64,000 nucleotides of DNA from Hormiphora californensis (taxonomy: Eukaryota; Ctenophora; Tentaculata; Cydippida; Pleurobrachiidae), in contig CM035352.1 of assembly GCA_020137815.1 (NCBI GenBank), positions 2,272,529-2,336,528 of the forward strand, read 5' to 3'. The number at the start of each line of letters is the position of its first letter. Position 1 is the first letter of the stretch. The notes beneath the pieces were generated by a model. That model searched no databases, was not told the DNA's origin, and saw nothing but the letters and a program-made list of their open reading frames with translations. The translations under genes were made by a program, and so were the position numbers. Below are positions 11,747 to 22,448 of this stretch, piece after piece.

Positions 11747-14743
11747 CTCTCTCACTCTTTTTCTCAAAGTTCTTTCCACTTGTTCAAACTGAGTCGCATA
11801 CACCAATTAACTTGGGTCAGGAGTTCAAAATTAGACCGAATTTATCAACTTTATATGTTTCTCTCTTCTCTCTCTCTTCTCTCTCTCTCCCTCTCTCCCT
11901 TGCCTGTGTGTCAGGGCGTGCATTTGTATGTTGTGAGTGGCCCTCAATTAACTGTCTCTCACTATTCCTGCCTTCTAGCGCACCCCCTCTGTCTCTTGTA
12001 GTGTCCGCAAGATTTAATGCCTGATTAGTTGCGCCCGGTAACTGCCGTACAATTCCGTCGCGGGCCAACTCAACTACATATCGACAACCACTTATCACCA
12101 TCACCACCGCGGAGAAGTTCCTGCAGCAGATTTGATCCAGAGTGATAATTGTGAAACTTCCTCATTTGTCACCTCTTCTACCGGTTCTAATTATAAACTC
12201 CAGCTCCCTCTCTGTGTCTGTGTGTGGTTCTCCTATCTACTGCTTCTGCACCGGTAAACCACCCCACCACAACTAACTGTGTGAAACTCAGTTCGCCAAC
12301 TCGACATCTTGTAATTCTGTGTCATTTTTGTGTTCTAACAAAAGGTGAATTTCACTGGTACCAGCTAGTTAGCTATTGTCGCCCACACACGTCATGCCCC
12401 TGGCATCTTTTAGCGAGACTGAGGAGAATATAGCAGAGGTAAGAAAGAAATGTGCCAATTTTGTTGCCAAGTCTTTCAACTTGTTGCCTGGGGCTAGTGG
12501 ATCTGGTGGGGTGGTTAGCAGGGGCAGTTCATCCAACAATAGGCCTCCACCACCCAAACTCCGTACCATCCGATTCAAATTGGATGGAAATATGAAGGGA
12601 GATAAACGTATCAGGTCGAAGAAGCCCGTCCATTTTGCTTCAAGCTCCGGCTCCTCAAACTCCCTCAATGCTCCCCGGCCCCCGCCTCGACAGAGACGGC
12701 GATCCTCAACTCAATTGCAGTGTGTTAAAATGGTTGAAGCGTGTTCTCCCATATCAAATGCAGATGGCAAACATATCACAGAAACTAAACCTTCCTTACC
12801 AGATACTACTCCAGATAGATCTGTAAAGAAGCCTCCTCAACCCTCAACCACCACTACTCAACGACCGGCTATCAAGAAGCCGATTCCTCACAAAACTGCT
12901 AGGACAGTTAGCTCTGTGCCAGCCAAAGCGGCTCCTTTGGTGAGACCAAAAACACTAGATACATCGGGGAGGAATAACACACCCAGCAGTCGAAATGTGG
13001 CAGCTTGCAACTGCAGCTACTCTTCCCTCCCAACTCCTGACAGATTCATGTATTCAGCCAATAGTACACCCCTTGGGAGTATGGACTCCCTGAACCCTTT
13101 CTTTGCTGAAGACATCAGGAAATTTGCCCCCTTGGCTGTTTCTGCATTGATTACCAGTTCGGAATTCGTCAAGAAAACTGAAGCACTTGGTATCTCAGGT
13201 TCACTTTCATCCATCAACACAGATATGCTCATACGACCAGCCAGTTCAAACAATTCGCTACAACGGAATCGCCCTCAGCATGGTTTTTATAATGCATACA
13301 ACACCAGACGAGGAAGTGCCCCGGTTGTGAGTACCCGGCCTGTTGCTCAACTCGTCAGCAGCAAGTTGACATCCTACAAAGAAGATTCATCCTCTGACTA
13401 CACCTCAGATACGGGTTCCTCTTCAACAGAGTTTGGCGATGAAGAAGATGACACTCAATACAGTATGATGTACTCCAGAGACATGTCCCATCCCCTACCG
13501 CTCGTTGATGCGACCATTAACCTCCCCTTTGGAAAGAAGATCCATGATTCGTGGGAGAACTCTACCCCACTCCACGACAACTCTGTTGTGAGGGTCTGTA
13601 ATGAGGAGTCCGTTGTCATAGAGATAGAACCAAATGATGAGGATGATCAACGAGGAGAGGACACAAAAACTCCCGATTCGAATGATCCTTACTTTGTGAG
13701 CATGGCGGACATAAAGCGTTCACGATCTATTGCAAAACTAACTGAGATGGAGCCCCTCAACAATCAAATGAACTGTCTTTGTTGTACGTGCAGGGAGCCG
13801 AAAACTATGGTTCCCTTGTATTGTATTATGGGTATAGCGATTGTAATCACTTTCATTGTTATGATCGACATGTTACCAAAAGAGTAGCTTCAAGGGGAAC
13901 AGGGAATTAGATACCGGCCCTGCTGGTAGGGTAAGTAATCGTCACCGGACATTTTGGTGTAGCTCCACAATTATCATTTAGTTCCTTGATCTAAAACTTA
14001 TCATCAAACAATTCATTCGCTTGTTTCCTATCTCTTGTTTCCTTCAGGCTGTTGCAGATATCAGGGAGAGACGGGAACAGCAGGATCTTATGTTGAGCAT
14101 TACGATGGGGAAAATAAAACAGGCGGACAAAAGAGTTAACGACTTAGAAGAGGTATTTGACTACACTATGTATCTGACAGATAATCGTTAACACTAACTG
14201 ATAACCCTAAGCTAAGGCCTAACCAGACCCTGCAAGCTCTTAAACTAATCATTTAAACCATTGTCATTTAAACCATTGTCATTTAATCATTTAAACCACT
14301 AACATACACTGACTGTACAATGTACATCACGCAACCTCGCTCACGTAGCCGCACCGGGCCTTCGGCCCGGTGCGAAGAGGAGGGTCTTATATGAGACAAT
14401 TAAACCAATGGTGTTTGTACTGTCCACTAAATGTGATTATTTTTATCAGGAGCAGGAACAACTGCAAAAGAAACTAACGAGCTTAGAAGCGAAAATGATG
14501 GTAGGATTAGAAATTAGCTTCGCAATTCTTCGTGTGTTATTATTGCCAAGCTAGACTGTGTTTCGGGGTACAAATTAAGGGAGGGTTTATTAGAACATAA
14601 AGTGATATTATACATGATAGTTAGGACCATAGATTCACTAAACACCCGTTTCCCTCCCACAGGCACTACGATCCGATCAAGAGGGAATGAACAAGTTAAA
14701 CAAGACTCTAAAAGCAACTATAACTGGACTTGTTTCTACCTAA
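11335..14743 (+). CDS. Candidate small coiled-coil protein from four phase-0 exons
   Basis: Exon 1 (11335-11415) begins MSGVSRYLGIGDN, has 27 codons and a perfect GTAAGT donor in phase 0. Three downstream exons, 14048-14152, 14450-14500 and 14663-14743 (stop TAA), are all phase 0 with good AG/GT ends, and encode a charged heptad-rich coiled coil (ADIRERREQQDLML, KQADKRVNDLEE, EQEQLQKKLTSLEAKMM). Joined directly they give 105 residues. Exon 1 might instead splice into the long ORF at 12394, and the coiled-coil exons might be an alternative 3' end for that ORF. I do not recognise the product. That the exons exist is more certain than their joining. Confidence 0.4.
11673..11760. repeat. CT/CA microsatellite
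   Basis: About 75 bp of (CT)n interrupted by a short (CA)n, in the intron or promoter region of the 11.3-14.7 kb locus. Confidence 0.95.
12394..13887 (+). CDS. Unrecognised 497-residue protein with C-terminal membrane anchor
   Basis: Long open frame starting at ATG 12394 (MPLASFSETEEN). The body is low-complexity and basic to Ser/Pro-rich: proline runs (RPPPPK, APRPPPRQRRR), a Ser/Asp patch (SSSDYTSDTGSSSTEFGDE) and an acidic stretch (IEIEPNDEDDQRGED). Near the C-terminus comes a cysteine cluster (NCLCCTC), then a hydrophobic segment (about 470-492, VPLYCIMGIAIVITFIVMI) and the short tail DMLPKE. This layout fits a tail-anchored or single-pass protein with a large disordered cytoplasmic region; palmitoylation of the cysteines is possible. 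The frame is also open upstream to an AG at 12372, so it may be an internal exon joined to 11335-11415. No family was recognised. Confidence 0.6.
   Translation: MPLASFSETEENIAEVRKKCANFVAKSFNLLPGASGSGGVVSRGSSSNNRPPPPKLRTIRFKLDGNMKGDKRIRSKKPVHFASSSGSSNSLNAPRPPPRQRRRSSTQLQCVKMVEACSPISNADGKHITETKPSLPDTTPDRSVKKPPQPSTTTTQRPAIKKPIPHKTARTVSSVPAKAAPLVRPKTLDTSGRNNTPSSRNVAACNCSYSSLPTPDRFMYSANSTPLGSMDSLNPFFAEDIRKFAPLAVSALITSSEFVKKTEALGISGSLSSINTDMLIRPASSNNSLQRNRPQHGFYNAYNTRRGSAPVVSTRPVAQLVSSKLTSYKEDSSSDYTSDTGSSSTEFGDEEDDTQYSMMYSRDMSHPLPLVDATINLPFGKKIHDSWENSTPLHDNSVVRVCNEESVVIEIEPNDEDDQRGEDTKTPDSNDPYFVSMADIKRSRSIAKLTEMEPLNNQMNCLCCTCREPKTMVPLYCIMGIAIVITFIVMIDMLPKE
14350..14374. other. Perfect GC-rich hairpin with TTCG loop
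   Basis: CGCACCGGGCC-TTC-GGCCCGGTGCG is a perfect inverted repeat closing on a TTCG tetraloop, inside the intron between two coiled-coil exons. Related TTCG or similar GC hairpins occur elsewhere (about 19070, 27126, 52692). Confidence 0.8.
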
Positions 14744-15973
14744 TCAACAAATCTATCGATCATGTGTTTTAAAATAATTCCCCAGACTATATCAGCTTCT
14801 TAATTTCTCTCTGTACATTTTCGAAAGCTAGATGTTACGATGACTGATAAGACGTGGCGTGAATTTTGTGTATTCCTAAACTTTTGAATTTTATTTTTTA
14901 TATCCATTCGCATTCACAAGCAAGCATATTATCCTGTAATAAAAAGTAAAAGCAATCCACTCTTTCGTAAAACAAATTAACGGTGCAAACACTAAAAAGC
15001 ATGAAAAGTTTATACAATAACTTCTATTCAACATTCAGTGGTAAAGAAACCAAGCAGGTTCACTGAAGTCTGAACTCTGAAAGTTTCGCGAATTTGGACT
15101 TTACGATAAAATAAATACGAATTATTACGGGACGGTGAATCTACAAACGGACATCGAGGTCCAAGGGCTCAGATATCAGAACACACATGACACATGAACG
15201 ATTGATCACAGACACTAGATAGAGTGAACACTGAACTACAAATCTAAAATGGTACCAGGTACAGCTGCACCGAACGAGAAGTGTCAATCAATTTTATTTC
15301 AAGAGGACCTTGGCCTTCATGATCTGCTGTTGTGTGACGCGCATTAAGACTACTGAAACCTTCAACTTTCATAGGACAAGACATCCGCGCACTCCAGCAT
15401 TGGTATCTAACATATTTTCTTTCCTGTGGCTGAAAAGTGCTGCAAGTGACACGCGAATATGAGGGGTACTGTGAACCATAAAAGTGGTTCACGACCAGTG
15501 CCTAACCCTCCTGACCGGTTTAACTGCCGTATAATGCAGAAATTGCCTTGCGGCTTGTATCGCGGCAAAATCGCTTTTCTACGTACGGTTCTAGACACAA
15601 GAACTAAAGCTTTGTTATGTGATTGCTGACGGCTGATACAGAATTGACAACATAGATAAATATTTTCGTGTTTTGATTTCACCACCAATAATAAACTGAA
15701 TATGATTTTACTGTACCAAGTTGCCTACTGCAGATTACAGTATGTTATCGGTGATCCGATTCTTTTTTATATTTCTTTCAATATCATCATGGTTTTTTGA
15801 TACCTAGCCTACAGAATGAATAAATGCTGCATAGTGTATATTGAATGAATCGCCACCCTCCCCTCTTGCTATTCTTTTTGTTCTGTTAGAGCCCATCCCA
15901 ATCTCATCACATATAATGATTTGTTGAGTAAGGGGTGGACAGTGACTGGACACCTTACTCACCAAATCATGAT
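14744..15973. other. Intergenic region
   Basis: AT-rich 3' flank of the coiled-coil locus. I see no exon, repeat array or conserved motif. Confidence 0.5.
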
Positions 15974-16745
15974 AGTAACGGGTGACAACTAAAAATCTGG
16001 ACAATTTTCTGTGAGCTCTAGCGCCGGCCCCCGCTTGAGATACAGCTTCAGGCCAGTGATAGAACGATTTTTCAGACAATTTTGAATCAGAATAACACAA
16101 CGGGAAAAACTAAAAAGTTCATTTTCATTGCGATATCGCATCATTTCCTCTTGACCCACCAAAGCATGTAGTACTTGAAATTTACACACTTTTCTAGCAC
16201 CTCTAGCGCCTGTTCTTTTTGAGATACAGCTTCGGGGCAGCGATAGAATGATTTTTCAGACGATTTTGAACGAAATTAACTTTATTTCACACTCCGATAA
16301 TCTCAATTCTAATCACAGAATCATCTGTAACAAACCCTTCAAAGCGTAGTTTACAGGTAATTTGAGAAATCGCCATTTTGACGATCTCTCGAAACATTTA
16401 TGACGTGGAAAACCAACTTCCCGCTAAGCTAAAATGTTGAAACTTGGCAGTTATGTTGGTTATGGCATGAACAACCATTATTTCAAATTTGAGAATTCTA
16501 TGTCATCAGGAAGGTCGTTTCTGATCACACAGAAATCTCAAATCTCCGTACACATGCTTTGGTGGGTCAAGAGGACATGTTGCGATAACGCAATGAAAAT
16601 GAACTTTTTAGTTTTTTCCGTTGTGTTATTCTGATTCAAAATTGTCTGAAAAATCGTTCTATCACTGGCCTGAAGCTGTATCTCAAGCGGGGCCGGCGCT
16701 AGAGCTCACAGAAAATTGTCCAGATTTTTAGTTGTCACCCGTTAC
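15974..16745. mobile_element. Foldback (long inverted-repeat) element
   Basis: The left arm starts GTAACGGGTGACAACTAAAA (about 15974) and the right arm ends with its complement (about 16745). The arms run ~200 bp each, through segments such as GAGCTCTAGCGCCGGCCCC and TGACCCACCAAAGCATGT. A third, diverged direct copy of the arm core (tctagcgcctgttc...gatacagcttcggg) lies at about 16190-16275. Non-coding and non-autonomous; superfamily unknown. Confidence 0.8.
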
Positions 16746-17329
16746 TGCACCCATACAGTTGCTCCCTCGTTTTATGTTCTAACCCGGATTGTGGTGAGTC
16801 GAGCAATGTTAAACTCCCTTCAATATTTCATTTAAATCCACATATGAAATTAATTTGTAAATTGAAACAAGGTGAGTTCAATCGTGGTTATTAACCGCGG
16901 TTATTAATTAAGAATCACGGAGACTGCATGGTAGATGAGATTGTTCTTGTATCGAGGTGTTTTCAGTGATGAGGACCACGTACCTCGTAATATTACGCGT
17001 AATATACCATATATGGTATACGAGGTAACCATATAATACGGTATGTTCCTCCTAGTATAATATACTGCCTTGCTCGGACTTGTTTCACCGTGCCCCGAAC
17101 GGGAAGCCTCTTTTACAAATGTAAAGGAGGGTTAGAACATAACAAAGTATGCATTGAGCCATACTGAACTAGGCCAGTCATATGACGTTGTGAAATGGAA
17201 CTAATTGATCTAAAAGCGATTCCACTTCCAGGGCACTCCAATGGGTCTCTACAACCACCAAAAAAATTTACCGCGGGTACCGCGATGGAGAAATCGGTCA
17301 TTTCCGGGTTTATTTTGCACCTGCATAAA

Positions 17330-18352
17330 TATAGCCTAGGACGAATGCGATATACGGTAAAAACCGTCTTTGGAAACAAGTAGAAAAGAAATCAAGGGCA
17401 CTAAAGTGTGTAGCGTCCTCGCATTAGTGGGGGTAGGTGCTGGAATTAAGTCTCTATCTTATCAGGTTAATTAGATAATTGGATAATTAGATGCGCACAT
17501 AGCCGTTTTATGGTTATACGGTAAAAACCATCCTTGGAAAGGAGTAGAGAAAAAACCGAGGGTACTAGAGTGATCAGCGTCCTCGAATTAGTGGGGGTAG
17601 GTACCAAAATTAAGTTCCTATCTCATCGCGTTAATTAGATAATTGGATAATTAGGTATGCGCATGACCGTTTTTAGGTTACATGGCTATAGCCACTTAGG
17701 AATGGTTTAGAGACTTTTCATTGGTGCCATTTTGTAGGCAATAGCCAAGTTATGGGGGGTCGAAGTCGGACTTTTAAGCTCTATATTCAACCATTTAGCC
17801 GTTATATGGCTTTAAAGGTGCTCAAAATCGGTCTTTTTACCGCTTTTTTGCTCATTTTGAGCACCTTATATGCCAAATAACGGCTAAACGGTTGAATATA
17901 GAGCTTAAAAGTCCGACGTCGACCCCCAATAACTTGGCTATTGCCTACAAAATGGCACCAATGAAAAGTCTCTAAACCATTCCTAAGTGGCTATAGCCAT
18001 GTAACCTAAAAACGGTCATGCGCATACCTAATTATCCAATTATCTAATTAACGCGATGAGATAGGAACTTAATTTTGGTACCTACCCCCACTAATTCGAG
18101 GACGCTGATCACTCTAGTACCCTCGGTTTTTTCTCTACTCCTTTCCAAGGATGGTTTTTACCGTATAACCATAAAACGGCTATGTGCGCATCTAATTATC
18201 CAATTATCTAATTAACCTGATAAGATAGAGACTTAATTCCAGCACCTACCCCCACTAATGCGAGGACGCTACACACTTTAGTGCCCTTGATTTCTTTTCT
18301 ACTTGTTTCCAAAGACGGTTTTTACCGTATATCGCATTCGTCCTAGGCTATA
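17330..18352. mobile_element. 1 kb near-perfect palindrome inserted in the left terminal repeat
   Basis: The arms run from TATAGCCTAGGACGAATGCG (17330) to its complement ending 18352, with the centre near 17840-17865. Each arm contains two diverged tandem units of ~170 bp, both carrying ACGGTAAAAACC, TAGTGGGGGTAGGT and TTAGATAATTGGATAATTAG. The element separates 'gcataaat' from 'attctgccccttttttt', which are contiguous in the other terminal repeat (21.9 kb), so it is a later insertion; a TA target duplication is consistent with the flanks. Confidence 0.85.
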
Positions 18353-18597
18353 TTCTGCCCCTTTTTTTTAGAATGAAGTATTTGCATTTTTTAAGTTTCG
18401 AGAAAATCGACTTTAAAGTTTTTTAGAGGGTTTTTCGGAACTAAAATTGTCATAGAAGCCCAAATAGTACGTCAAACGATTTATGACTTATACCACAAGA
18501 ATCCTGAAGGAATTCTGCAGGACTTCCAATTATCAGCTATCATCAAATTTGTCTCAAATTGATGTCAGGCATCAAAATTGATGCCTTACTCTGTTGG

Positions 18598-18905
18598 TTA
18601 CTTCACTTATATTACAGTTTTGAAAATACTTCCGTTGCTAGACTGATATCGACTGAAGCATAATTTTTCGTGGTAGATACTTCAGTAATTACTTCACTCA
18701 AAAAAATACTTCATCATAATAGCAACAAAAGCACCTAAAAAGTACTTCACTTGCATATACTTCAGTAATTACTTCATTCCTAAAAATACTTCTTCAGAAC
18801 TGTATTCAAAATGCCTAAAAGTAACTTAATCGAACAAAAGTGTACATGTGCTTCAAAATCGCAATCTTACTTCAATATTTTGGATAAAATCACAAACGAA
18901 GTTAA
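18598..18905. repeat. Subterminal ACTTCA motif cluster (left)
   Basis: At least ten copies of ACTTCA/ACTTC in the same orientation, often as ATACTTCA(GTAATTACTTCA), within ~300 bp. They mirror TGAAGT copies near the right end of the same element. Short subterminal arrays of this kind are typical transposase-binding sites in several DNA transposon superfamilies; function here is inferred. Confidence 0.75.
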
Positions 18906-19318
18906 TTTTCATTTAACACGCAGTGAAGTATAAAATGTGTTAGAATTCTTGCTAGTCTTGAAAGTAACTCCAGAGCAGCAGCTGCAGACAAACAGACGCA
19001 CAGACAAACAGACGCACAAATTACAACTGCAGCAGCCTGCAGCAGCCTGCAGCAGCATAAAGAGATGGGCCGCCCGCCCTTCGGGCGGAATGTTAAAATC
19101 ATGGTGCTGATAAATTGAGCGAAAACAGAAAAACGCTATGGCAACCCTCAAACTAAGACGAACCTGCAGATAAAATCTGGAAGATTAATCTGTTCCGGTA
19201 CGAGTCATACTTTGAAATTGGTTGAGTTCGGCTTGTAATATCAGAGTGAAACATGGAGATTGGAGATTCAAGAATTTTCTTCCGACCTCTACACAGGTCC
19301 GTGTTCATAAAATATGAC

Positions 19319-19380
19319 AGACATACAAACAGATCACAGACATACAAACAGATCACAGACAGACACACAGACAGACACAC
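19319..19380. repeat. Short tandem repeats ACATACAAACAGATCACAG / ACAGACAC
   Basis: Two copies of a ~19 bp unit followed by an ACAGACACAC repeat. Simple-sequence expansion inside the large transposon. Confidence 0.7.
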
Positions 19381-19408
19381 AGGCCAGTTCATTACATGTT
19401 TTAACAAT

Positions 19409-19482
19409 CGATTGGCTGATAACCAGTCACGTGACCTGAATAATGAGCTCGGATTGGTTGTTTATTTGGTCCGGTCGGTTGC
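19409..19482 (+). mobile_element. MITE copy B (5'-truncated)
   Basis: Matches copy A from GATTGGCTGATAACCAGTCA through the GATTGGTTGTTTA segment to CCGGTCGGTTGC. The left ~30 bp are missing. Confidence 0.7.
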
Positions 19483-19726
19483 TGAGAGATAGAGAAAGGG
19501 TCTGACAGAGAGATAATATCGATGAGAGGGAACGGGAGTGAGATTGTCTCCATTCGGGTTATTCACGAAGAGGAGTATTTGTCTAGGAGTGTGGGAATGT
19601 AAGGACAGAACAGTTAGATGACAATATATTTTGTTAATATTTGGATGATTTGTATCCGTATTCTTTAATTTTTTACAAACATTTCAAATTCCCGTGAGTG
19701 TGATAGTTCAGTGACATGGGAGACAG

Positions 19727-19826
19727 TGGGAGGCAAAGTGACAGGGGTTACAATGGGAGGCAAAGTGACAGGGGTTACAATTGGAGATAAGGTGACAGGG
19801 GTGACAAAGGGATATAAGGTGACAGG
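19727..19826. repeat. 27 bp minisatellite, about four units
   Basis: The unit is roughly GGGAGGCAAAGTGACAGGGG followed by TTACAAT. Copies diverge toward the right, where the 34-35 bp minisatellite begins. Confidence 0.85.
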
Positions 19827-20468
19827 CCCTCACTCACCCCCCTTCCCCAGGTCATCCTGCCTCCTAACTCACCCCCTTCCCCAGGTCATCCTGACCCCTA
19901 ACTCACCCCCCTTCCCCAGGTCATCCTGCCTCCTAACTCACCCCCCTTCCCTAGGTCATCCTGACCCCTAACTCACCCCCCTTCCCTAGGTCATCCTGCC
20001 TCCTAACTCACCCCCTTCCCCAGGTCATCCTGCCTCCTAACTCACCCCCTTCCCCAGGTTATCCTGACCCCTAACTCACCCCCCTTCCCCAGGTCATCCT
20101 GCCTCCTAACTCACCCCCTTCCCCAGGTCATCCTGCCTCCTAACTCACCCCCTTCCCCAGGTCATCCTGCCTCGTAACTCACCCCCCTTCCCCAGGTTAT
20201 CCTGACCCCTAACTCACCCCCCTTCCCCAGGTCATCCTGCCTCCTAACTCACCCCACTTCCTTAGGTTATCCTGACCCCTAACTCACCCCCTTCCCCAGG
20301 TCATCCTGCCTCCTAACTCACCCCCTTCCCCAGGTCATCCTGCCTCCTAACTCACCCCCTTCCCCAGGTCATCCTGCCTCCTAACTCACCCCCTTCCCCA
20401 GGTCATCCTGCCTCCTAACTCACCTCCCTTCCCTAGGTTATCCTGCCTTCTAACTCACCCCCTTCCCC
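19827..20468. repeat. 34-35 bp minisatellite, about 18 units
   Basis: The unit is approximately CCTAACTCACCCCCTTCCCC followed by AGGTCATCCTGCCT. Variants alternate CTGCCTCC with CTGACCCC and GTCAT with GTTAT. Strongly pyrimidine-biased strand. It has no spacer structure and so is not CRISPR-like. Confidence 0.95.
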
Positions 20469-20517
20469 AGTCATAGTCATAGTCATAGTCATAGTCATAG
20501 TCATAGTCATAGTCAAT
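20469..20517. repeat. Hexanucleotide repeat (AGTCAT)n
   Basis: Seven to eight perfect copies of AGTCAT directly abutting the minisatellite. Confidence 0.95.
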
Positions 20518-21339
20518 TAACCCTCGTGGCTCCGAAGTTTCATCAAAAACAGGGTAACGTGCTTTTAAATCACGTCCTGATAACAATAATTATTATCATA
20601 ATAAAAACGGTTTATTGTAATTGCAATAGGAGAGACAAAACGAAACGGGTATACATTCAATGTACATGGTGGCTAACTAAGCAGCAGCTGCGTGTGGTGG
20701 GAGAAATGGCTTACCCTATATTTTTTACTATTTTACAACAAATGTCTGAGAGTGACAGAAACATTGTACCGCTGCAGCATGATACGATACACACGGATGT
20801 CCGTTAGCTACTATTTGAACTCCAGACAGGTTGAGTTTTCAAACCAGCTGCAGCTGGCCCCCTAGCCTTTCGGAATGATGTAAATTTGAAACCAAACGCT
20901 AGGGCAATAACTTATAAAACCTTATGAGGTCAGTGTTTGACAACACTGTTTGTGGTGTCTCTCTCTCTTTGTCTCAGAGTGACACTCTTACATAGAGATA
21001 ATCCCAGAATCATGATCACCCCGGCCCCCAGACATCTCTTCTCCACTTGTTGAGTTACCTAACAACTGGTTGTGTTGTGTCGTTACGACAGTACGGTACT
21101 GGAACATAATGCTACCTTTGAATGTGGGGTTCTAAGTTCGAAGAATGAGATTGGAGTGACGTAGTTGTGACGGTGAGGATGAGTAATTCGAGATGTGAAC
21201 GATAATTATAATTACTCAGAATAGAATAATTATTATAGGGATCGCCTCCGTTCGACCTTCATCATGATGATGCTGCAGCAAAGAACAAATCTTGGAAATT
21301 ACTTCATTTGGCCGGACTTGTGTTATAAATGGCACATAT

Positions 21340-21790
21340 TATAATAAAAAATGAAGTATTCTTAAGTTATGAAGTATTTTTTCTGGATGCGACAAGAAGC
21401 ATTTGAATTCCACAGATTTATGAAGCATTTTCAAATTGAAGTAAATGAAGTGAAGTATCTTCTGATTTGAAAATACTTCAAACAAAATCTGCAACTGATT
21501 TATGAAGCATTTTCAAATTGAAGTAAATGAAGTGAAGTATCTTCTGAGTGGACAATACTTCAAACAAAATCTGCAGCTGATTGAAGTATTTCAATAGAAT
21601 TTTTTAAATGAAGCAAACAACTGAAGCAAATTTTTCTGCGGTTATTACTTCTATGGTAGAAAAGTTTAACGAAGCAGTATTTATTTCCGAATTATATTAG
21701 CGAAGCAATTGCCATTTGCTTCACTTTTCTGCAGTTTTTCAAAAATAAAAGTACTTCACAAAAAACACTTCACTCTATTTTTTGAAGATT
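21340..21790. repeat. Subterminal TGAAGT motif cluster (right)
   Basis: Dense TGAAGTA/GAAGCATTT motifs, mostly opposite in orientation to the left cluster. It includes a tandem duplication of ~80 bp (about 21415-21497 and 21498-21580) sharing GAAGCATTTTCAAATTGAAG. Confidence 0.75.
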
Positions 21791-22448
21791 GAGACACGAG
21801 ACTTAGCCCATCTTGTAGATCTTTTTCTCCTGATCAAGATGGTATAAATAACTCAAAATCGCCAAAATTGCAAATACTTCATTCTAAAAAAAAGGGGCAG
21901 TATTTATGCAGGTGCAAAATAAACCCGGAAATGACCGATTTCTCCATCGCGGTACCCGCGGTAAATTTTTTTGGTGGTTGTAGAGACCCATTGGAGGGCC
22001 CTGGAAGTGGAATCGCTTTTAGATCAATTACTTCCTTTTTCAGCGATATATCGACGTCATATGACTAGCCTAAACAGTGAACACGTGTGGGGTCGCTTTT
22101 TGTACATACCATGATAGTGTCTTCTATACGGCCCGCTACATAACAATGAGTTCATGATACTTGGTAACAAATTAAAAATATCAGAAACTTATTTTGAGTA
22201 AAAATGTAAAATATATTTACATAATATATTTGCATAAAAGCTAGCACTCTCATTCTGCTGAGCACCAAAATAGACGTAATTTGATCCCATGATCTATAGC
22301 TTCCACTATGTTCCCCCACTGAAAATACATCTCAGGACACACTTTCTCAAGTCGTAAAACCTTTTATTGCATTTTACCAGGCGTTATAATGTAAAACAAA
22401 ATAACGTAAAAATTCCTCCGAACACATTTACCATACAGCCTCACTCGT

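Larger units (their letters stand above)
17169..22072. mobile_element. Large non-autonomous DNA transposon with terminal and subterminal repeats
   Basis: Terminal inverted repeats: left from about 17169 (TAGGCCAGTCATATGACGT), right to about 22072 (complement ACGTCATATGACTAGCCTA). The arms share ~150 bp, including GATCTAAAAGCGATTCC and CATTTCCGGGTTTATTTTGC, then CCCCTTTTTTTTAGAATGAAG just inside. Within these lie mirror-oriented clusters of ACTTCA (18598-18905) and TGAAGT (21340-21790). The interior holds minisatellites and a MITE but no transposase ORF. The left repeat is split by a 1 kb palindrome (17330-18352). Superfamily cannot be decided by eye. Confidence 0.75.

Noticed and set aside
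13888-13935. GTAAGT donor just after the stop of the 497-codon ORF
   Set aside because: A frame change would be needed to read through to it. It could only be a 3' UTR intron or another transcript, so it was not modelled.
19827-20468. Regular repeats resembling a CRISPR array
   Set aside because: Head-to-tail 34-35 bp units without unique spacers, in a eukaryotic genome; an ordinary minisatellite.
20526-20807. 93-codon open frame inside the large transposon
   Set aside because: No transposase-like motif, composition like surrounding AT-rich DNA, and no splice context.
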